Below are positions 58,962 through 64,000 of a DNA stretch of 64,000 nt, one piece after another. Under the pieces are notes generated by a model. The model made no database searches. It was not told the origin of the DNA and saw nothing but the letters and a program-made list of their open reading frames with translations. The translations under genes were made by a program, and so were the position numbers. Source of the stretch: an uncultured Sphingomonas sp. (lineage in GTDB: Bacteria > Pseudomonadota > Alphaproteobacteria > Sphingomonadales > Sphingomonadaceae); assembly GCA_913776255.1 (NCBI GenBank), contig CAJYLV010000022.1, positions 25,254 to 89,253 on the forward strand, read 5' to 3'. Each line of letters opens with the position of its first letter. The first letter of the stretch is position 1.

Positions 58962-59048
58962 AAGCGTCATCATAGCGCAACACTATTGCGCAGCCGCGAT
59001 CCGCCGCTAGGCTCCCGTCAAATCTGACTTTCGGGGGCTTCGACCTAC

Positions 59049-60584
59049 ATGATATTCGGGCGCGTCAAACCTCTCGACGCCATCCTCGCCACCGCCGAGA
59101 AGAAGTCGCTGCATCGCACGCTCGGCTGGTTCCAGCTCACGCTGTTCGGCATCGGCTGCGTGATCGGCACCGGCATCTTCGTGCTGACCGCGGCGGGCGC
59201 GCAAAAGGCCGGTCCCGGCCTGATGCTCGCTTTCGCGATCGCCGGCGCGATCTGTATCGTCGCGGCGCTCTGCTATGCCGAGATCGCGGCGATGATCCCG
59301 GTGGCGGGATCGGCCTATACCTACACCTATTCGACGATGGGCGAGCTGCTCGCCTGGACGGTCGGCTGGGCGCTGATCCTCGAATATGCGGTCGCCGCCA
59401 GCGCGGTCGCGGTCGGTTGGTCGGGCTATTTCACCGGCACGATCCTCAACCAGTTCATGGGCGTGCACCTGCCGCCCTGGCTGTCGGCGGCGCCATTGGC
59501 ATTGGGCGGCGCGCCGGGCGGGCTCATCAACCTGCCGGCGGTGGTGATCGCGCTGCTCATCACCTGGCTGCTGATGATCGGCACCACCGAAAGCGCGCGC
59601 GTCAACGCCGTGCTGGTCGCGATCAAGGTGACCGCGTTGTCCGCCTTCGTCGCGCTGACGTTGCCGAGCGACTATTTCAGCACCGATCGCTTCAACCCGT
59701 TCCTGCCCGCGGGCGTGTTCGGCGGGTTCGGCACCGGGGTCGGCGCGGTCGGCGCGGCGGCGACGATCTTCTTCGCCTATGTCGGGTTCGACGCGGTCTC
59801 GACCGCCGCGGAGGAAACCAAGAACCCGCAGCGCAACGTGCCGATCGGGCTGATCGGGTCGCTGTTGTTCTGCACCGTCTTCTACATCCTCGTCGCGGCG
59901 GGCGCGATCGGCACGATCGGCGGGCAGCCGATCATGGGACCGAACGGCATCCCCTTCCCGGCCGGCTCCGAGGAACTGGCCCGCGAATGCGCGCTGCCGC
60001 AATATAAGGACGCCTTGGTCTGTTCGGGCGAGGCGCTCGCGCACGTCCTGCGCACGATCGGCTGGTCGGGGATCGGCAACCTGCTCGGCATCGCCGCCTT
60101 CGTCGCGCTGCCGTCGGTGATCCTGATCCTGATGTTCGGCCAGACGCGCATCTTCTTCGTGATGAGCCGCGACGGCCTGCTCCCCGAGCGGCTGTCGACG
60201 GTCCACCCGAAGTGGAAGACGCCGCATATCGTGACCGCGATGACCGGCGTCGGCGTCGCCTTCGCCGCCGCCTTCCTGCCGGTCGGTCAGCTGGCGGACA
60301 TCGCCAACGCCGGGACGCTCTACGCCTTCGCAATGGTCGCGGTGGCGGTGATGATCCTGCGCCGCACCGCCGCCGCGCACCCCCGCAGCTTCCGCACCCC
60401 GGCGCTGTGGCTGGTCGGGCCGCTGACGATCGTCGGCTGCGTGTTCCTGTTCTTCAACCTGCCCTCGGCGGCGATGCTGGTGCTGCCGGTATGGGGCGCG
60501 ATCGGGCTGGTGATCTATTTCGGCTACAGCCGCCGCAACAGCCATCTCGGGCGCGGGATCGTCGAGGTCCACGAGACGCACTGA
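59049..60584 (+). CDS. APC family amino acid permease (cationic amino acid transporter-like)
   Basis: FQLTLFGIGCVIGTGIFVLTAAGAQKAGPGLMLAFAIAGAICIVAALCYAEIAAMIPVAGSAYTYTYSTMGELLAW; multi-TM. Confidence 0.95.
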   Translation: MIFGRVKPLDAILATAEKKSLHRTLGWFQLTLFGIGCVIGTGIFVLTAAGAQKAGPGLMLAFAIAGAICIVAALCYAEIAAMIPVAGSAYTYTYSTMGELLAWTVGWALILEYAVAASAVAVGWSGYFTGTILNQFMGVHLPPWLSAAPLALGGAPGGLINLPAVVIALLITWLLMIGTTESARVNAVLVAIKVTALSAFVALTLPSDYFSTDRFNPFLPAGVFGGFGTGVGAVGAAATIFFAYVGFDAVSTAAEETKNPQRNVPIGLIGSLLFCTVFYILVAAGAIGTIGGQPIMGPNGIPFPAGSEELARECALPQYKDALVCSGEALAHVLRTIGWSGIGNLLGIAAFVALPSVILILMFGQTRIFFVMSRDGLLPERLSTVHPKWKTPHIVTAMTGVGVAFAAAFLPVGQLADIANAGTLYAFAMVAVAVMILRRTAAAHPRSFRTPALWLVGPLTIVGCVFLFFNLPSAAMLVLPVWGAIGLVIYFGYSRRNSHLGRGIVEVHETH

Positions 60585-60601
60585 TCGTTGGTGTGCCGCA
60601 G

Positions 60602-60639
60602 AAAAAGGGCCGGGAGGAGCGATCCCCCGGCCCTTTTTT
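60602..60639 (+). terminator. Rho-independent terminator
   Basis: AAAAAGGGCCGGG-AGGAGCGATC-CCCCGGCCCTTTTTTC, 18 nt after the permease stop. Confidence 0.9.
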
Positions 60640-60644
60640 CATTC

Positions 60645-60776
60645 CGTCGCCCCTGCGCAGGCAGGGGCCCATGTCTGTCGAATGTCTTGAGCGGCCTGAC
60701 ACAGCGGCGGCGCTCAATGTGTCAGACACTCCACATCACGATACAGCCATAGGCCCCTGCCTGCGCAGGGGCGACG
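60645..60776 (+). repeat. Family C nested palindromic element, copy C3
   Basis: CGTCGCCCCTGCGCAGGCAGGGGCCCATGTCTGT...TGACACAGCGG..CAATGTGTCAGAC...CATAGGCCCCTGCCTGCGCAGGGGCGACG. Confidence 0.92.
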
Positions 60777-60779
60777 CGC

Positions 60780-61235
60780 TCAGTCGCGTGGGCGCGCCTT
60801 CAGTTCGTCGCGGATCTCGCGCAGCAGCACCACCTCGGCGGGATCGGCGGCCGGCTCGGCGTCGCCCGCGGCCTTCTCGCGCTCGACGGTCGCGATCAGC
60901 TTGTTGACGCTGCGCATCAGCAGGAAGACGATGAACGCGAGGATCAGGAAGTTGATGACGACGGTGATGAACTCGCCGTAGCCGAGCAGCGGCACCCCCG
61001 CCGCCTTGAGCTGCGCATAGCTGGCGAGCGACCCCTTATAGTCGGCCGGCACCGGCCCGAGCCGGATGAAATAGCTGGAGAAGTCGAACCCGCCGAACAG
61101 CGCGCCGACGATCGGCATGATGACATCGTCGGTCAGCGACTTGGTGATGGTCGCGAACGCGCCGCCGATGATGACGCCGACCGCCAGGTCCAGCACGTTG
61201 CCGCGCGCGATGAACGCCCGGAAATCCTTGAGCAT
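60780..61235 (-). CDS. mscL: Large-conductance mechanosensitive channel
   Basis: MLKDFRAFIARGNVLDLAVGVIIGGAFATITKSLTDDVIMPIVGALFGG. Confidence 0.97.
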   Translation of the reverse strand: MLKDFRAFIARGNVLDLAVGVIIGGAFATITKSLTDDVIMPIVGALFGGFDFSSYFIRLGPVPADYKGSLASYAQLKAAGVPLLGYGEFITVVINFLILAFIVFLLMRSVNKLIATVEREKAAGDAEPAADPAEVVLLREIRDELKARPRD

Positions 61236-61325
61236 GTTCGGCTCCCTTCCCTGTTGCACGATTTGAGCGAGGGTAGGCGCGGTTTTTCGCTTCGCCAAGC
61301 GCCGCCGCGCCGATAAACGGGCGGC

Positions 61326-61865
61326 ATGACCCATCCGCACCGCGACGCCGCCTTCCCGCCCGAAACCGCCTGGGAAGGCCGCTACATCAAGGTCGTCAAG
61401 CAGGGCGGCTGGGAGTTCGTCGCCCGCCAGCGCGGCATCCAGGCGGCGGTGATCGTCGCGATCGACGACGCCGACCGCGTCGTGCTGGTCGAGCAATATC
61501 GTGTGCCGCTTGGGCAACGCTGCCTCGAACTGCCCGCCGGGCTGATCGGCGACGAAACCGAGGGCGAGGCGGTCGCGGTCGGCGCGGCGCGCGAGCTGGA
61601 GGAGGAAACCGGCTATCGCGCCGGGCGGATCGAGGAGCTGGGCTTCTTCCATTCCTCGCCCGGGATGAACAGCGAGGGCTTCACCTTGGTGCGCGCGCAC
61701 GATCTGGTGAAGGTCGGCGCGGGCGGCGGCGAGGCCGACGAGGACATCGAGGTACATCTGGTGCCGCGCACCGAGATCGCGGCGTTCGTCGCGCAGAAGC
61801 GCGCCGCGGGCGTGGCGATGGACGTCAAGATGCTGGTGCTGCTCGCGGATGCGCTAATCGGGTAA
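61326..61865 (+). CDS. NUDIX hydrolase (ADP-ribose pyrophosphatase-like)
   Basis: GEAVAVGAARELEEETGYRAG Nudix box; VVLVEQYRVPLGQRCLELPAGLIGDE. Confidence 0.93.
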   Translation: MTHPHRDAAFPPETAWEGRYIKVVKQGGWEFVARQRGIQAAVIVAIDDADRVVLVEQYRVPLGQRCLELPAGLIGDETEGEAVAVGAARELEEETGYRAGRIEELGFFHSSPGMNSEGFTLVRAHDLVKVGAGGGEADEDIEVHLVPRTEIAAFVAQKRAAGVAMDVKMLVLLADALIG

Positions 61866-61879
61866 CCGTCGCGCCAACA

Positions 61880-62013
61880 CCGTCGCCTCTGCGCAGGCAG
61901 GGGCACATGACTGTCTAGTCTATCGCAGCGTCAGACACATTGCGCACGGCGCCTGTGTCGAACCGCGCTTATCCATTCGAGAGACATGGGCCCCTGCCTG
62001 CGCAGGGGCGACG
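61880..62013 (-). repeat. Family C nested palindromic element, copy C4 (interior inverted relative to C3)
   Basis: CGTCGCCTCTGCGCAGGCAGGGGCACATGACTGT...GTCAGACACATTGCGCACGGCGCCTGTGTCG...CATGGGCCCCTGCCTGCGCAGGGGCGACG. Confidence 0.88.
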
Positions 62014-62042
62014 GTCTTTGGGGCGAACCGCCAGCCACCTCA

Positions 62043-62117
62043 CGTCATCCCGGACTTGATCCGGGATCCCGCTTCTTGCTTCGGCCGGCGAAAGAAGCGA
62101 CGCCGCGGATCAGGTCA
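62043..62117 (+). repeat. Family B palindromic element with degenerate right arm, copy B7
   Basis: CGTCATCCCGGACTTGATCCGGGATCCCGCTTCTTGC...AAGAAGCGACGCCGCGGATCAGGTC. Confidence 0.75.
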
Positions 62118-62131
62118 GAACCCTCGTCACC

Positions 62132-62413
62132 TCAGCGAAAATTATCCGCGTAGCTCTGCAGCTTCAGCTTCTTCTCCGGTGTCGGGATCACCGTATACGC
62201 CAGCCCCTGCGCCTCGGCATAGGCGACCGCCGCCTCGCAGGTCGGGAAGAACAGCCGGATCTGGTCGCGCGTGTCGCCGCTGCCCGCCCAGCCGGTCAGC
62301 GGATCGGGGCGCTTCGGCTCGCCGGGCTCGAACTCCAGCTGCCACGTATCGGTGCGGGCCTTGCCGGACTGCATGGCGTTCTTGGGGCGCTGGAAGATGC
62401 GGGCGGTCTGCAT
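62132..62413 (-). CDS. ETC complex I subunit (NDUFS4/18 kDa-like)
   Basis: ARIFQRPKNAMQSGKARTDTWQLEFEPGEPKRPDPLTGWAGSGDTRDQIRLFFPTCEAAVAYAEAQGLAYTVIPT. Confidence 0.93.
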   Translation of the reverse strand: MQTARIFQRPKNAMQSGKARTDTWQLEFEPGEPKRPDPLTGWAGSGDTRDQIRLFFPTCEAAVAYAEAQGLAYTVIPTPEKKLKLQSYADNFR

Positions 62414-62478
62414 GATGGCTTCCTCCTACGGCGCACGCGGCGAACAGGCAATGGTTCCCGCCGACATCGCGCGGCAAT

Positions 62479-62506
62479 CTTGCGGGCCGGATCACGCCAC
62501 CTATAT
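62479..62506 (+). promoter_or_regulatory. Possible heat-shock (RpoH-type) promoter for dnaK
   Basis: CTTGCG-16 nt-CTATAT upstream of dnaK; match by eye only. Confidence 0.25.
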
Positions 62507-62591
62507 CGCCCTTCGTCACACGCGGTTGCGCTGCCGTAACGGGGCGTGGCGGCGATGAAGTCACAATATGCAGGGGCTAGGTAAAGCACTC

Positions 62592-64000
62592 ATGGCAAAA
62601 GTTATCGGTATCGACCTCGGCACCACCAATTCGTGCGTGGCCGTGATGGAAGGCGGCAAGGCCAAGGTTATCGAGAATGCGGAAGGCGCGCGCACCACGC
62701 CGTCGATCGTCGCGTTCGCCAAGGACGGCGAGCGCCTGATCGGGCAGCCCGCCAAGCGTCAGGCCGTCACCAATGGCGACAACACGATCTTCGCGGTGAA
62801 GCGCCTGATCGGCCGCCGCTTCGACGATCCGGTCACCAAGAAGGATACCGAGCTGGTCCCCTATCACATCGTGAAGGGTGCCAATGGCGACGCCTGGGTG
62901 CAGGCCGGCGGCAAGGAGTACAGCCCGTCGCAGATCAGCGCCTTCACGCTCCAGAAGATGAAGGAAACCGCCGAATCGTACCTCGGTGAGACGGTCACGC
63001 AGGCGGTTATCACCGTCCCGGCCTATTTCAACGACGCGCAGCGTCAGGCGACCAAGGACGCCGGTCAGATCGCCGGCCTCGAAGTGCTGCGCATCATCAA
63101 CGAGCCGACCGCGGCGGCGTTGGCCTATGGCCTCGACAAGCAGGACGGCAAGACGATCGCGGTCTATGACCTCGGCGGCGGCACTTTCGACGTCTCGATC
63201 CTCGAGATCGGCGATGGCGTGTTCGAGGTGAAGGCCACCAACGGCGACACCTTCCTGGGCGGCGAGGACTTCGACAACAAGATTGTCGAATATCTGGCCG
63301 AGGGCTTCAAGAAGGACGAGGGCATCGACCTCGCCAAGGACAAGCTCGCGCTCCAGCGGCTGAAGGAAGCGGCCGAGAAGGCGAAGATCGAGCTGTCGTC
63401 GGCGGCGTCGACCGAAGTCAACCTCCCCTTCATCACCGCCGACCAGAACGGCCCGAAGCATCTGGTGAAGACGATCACCCGCGCCGATCTGGAGCGGCTG
63501 GTCGAGGACCTCATCAAGCGCACGCTCGATCCCTGCAAGAAAGCGCTGGCGGATGCGGGCGTGTCGGCCAGCGAGATCAGCGAAGTCGTGCTCGTCGGCG
63601 GCATGACCCGCATGCCGCGCGTCCGTGAGGTCGTGAAGCAGTTCTTCGGCAAGGACCCGCACACCGGCGTCAACCCGGACGAGGTCGTCGCGATGGGCGC
63701 CGCGATCCAGGCCGGCGTGCTGCAGGGCGACGTCAAGGACGTGCTGCTGCTCGACGTGACCCCGCTGTCGCTGGGCATCGAGACGCTGGGCGGCGTGTTC
63801 ACGCGCATGATCGACCGCAACACCACGATCCCGACCAAGAAGTCGCAGACCTATTCGACTGCCGATGACAATCAGCAGGCGGTGACGATCCGCGTCTTCC
63901 AGGGCGAGCGCGAGATGGCGGCGGACAACAAGCTGCTCGGCCAGTTCGACCTGCTCGGCATCCCCCCCGCCCCGCGCGGCGTGCCGCAGATCGAGGTGAC
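62592..64000 (+). CDS. dnaK: Molecular chaperone DnaK (3' truncated by window end)
   Basis: [96 protein letters not shown]; open to window end. Confidence 0.98.
   Translation, partial: MAKVIGIDLGTTNSCVAVMEGGKAKVIENAEGARTTPSIVAFAKDGERLIGQPAKRQAVTNGDNTIFAVKRLIGRRFDDPVTKKDTELVPYHIVKGANGDAWVQAGGKEYSPSQISAFTLQKMKETAESYLGETVTQAVITVPAYFNDAQRQATKDAGQIAGLEVLRIINEPTAAALAYGLDKQDGKTIAVYDLGGGTFDVSILEIGDGVFEVKATNGDTFLGGEDFDNKIVEYLAEGFKKDEGIDLAKDKLALQRLKEAAEKAKIELSSAASTEVNLPFITADQNGPKHLVKTITRADLERLVEDLIKRTLDPCKKALADAGVSASEISEVVLVGGMTRMPRVREVVKQFFGKDPHTGVNPDEVVAMGAAIQAGVLQGDVKDVLLLDVTPLSLGIETLGGVFTRMIDRNTTIPTKKSQTYSTADDNQQAVTIRVFQGEREMAADNKLLGQFDLLGIPPAPRGVPQIEV

Noticed and set aside
59007-60581. 524-aa minus-strand ORF
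   Set aside because: Antisense to the APC permease with almost the same limits; composition (RRD/QHH-rich) indicates a shadow ORF.

Overview
The window is a GC-rich, gene-dense chromosomal segment that looks like an alphaproteobacterium of the order Sphingomonadales (Sphingomonas-like), judged from gene content and protein style. Almost everything is recognisable core or ordinary accessory metabolism: a glycogen/trehalose operon (glgX-treZ-malQ-treY), DUF47-pit phosphate uptake, dnaB, UPF0262, GH25, cdd, tRNA-Leu(CAA), acs, purU, a small xylan/arabinan locus (GH43, esterase, TonB receptor), glcB with a divergent LysR regulator, a multi-PAS HWE kinase, an OmpR-type two-component pair, queH, a HerA-like ATPase, degP, hflKC, mrp, cytochrome c, pheA, HAD-ATP12, gmk, formaldehyde detoxification (frmA-VOC-fghA), a CaiB/BaiF CoA-transferase, GT2, a split his operon (hisB-yciI-hisH-hisA-SBF-hyp-hisF, with hisE-HIT elsewhere), sspB, fumC, an APC permease, mscL, NUDIX, an NDUFS4-like complex I subunit, and the start of dnaK. 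I see no CRISPR array, phage, IS transposase, toxin-antitoxin pair or obvious defence system. The most unusual structure is non-coding: at least six families of palindromic elements fill the intergenic spaces. These include seven copies of an exactly 77-bp element, five copies of a 132-134-bp nested element and two copies of a 190-bp compound element. Four of the families share the same CGTC(AT/GC)Y...GACG termini, and most convergent gene junctions carry at least one element. This is my best candidate for an under-described system; the mobilising enzyme, if any, is not in the window.
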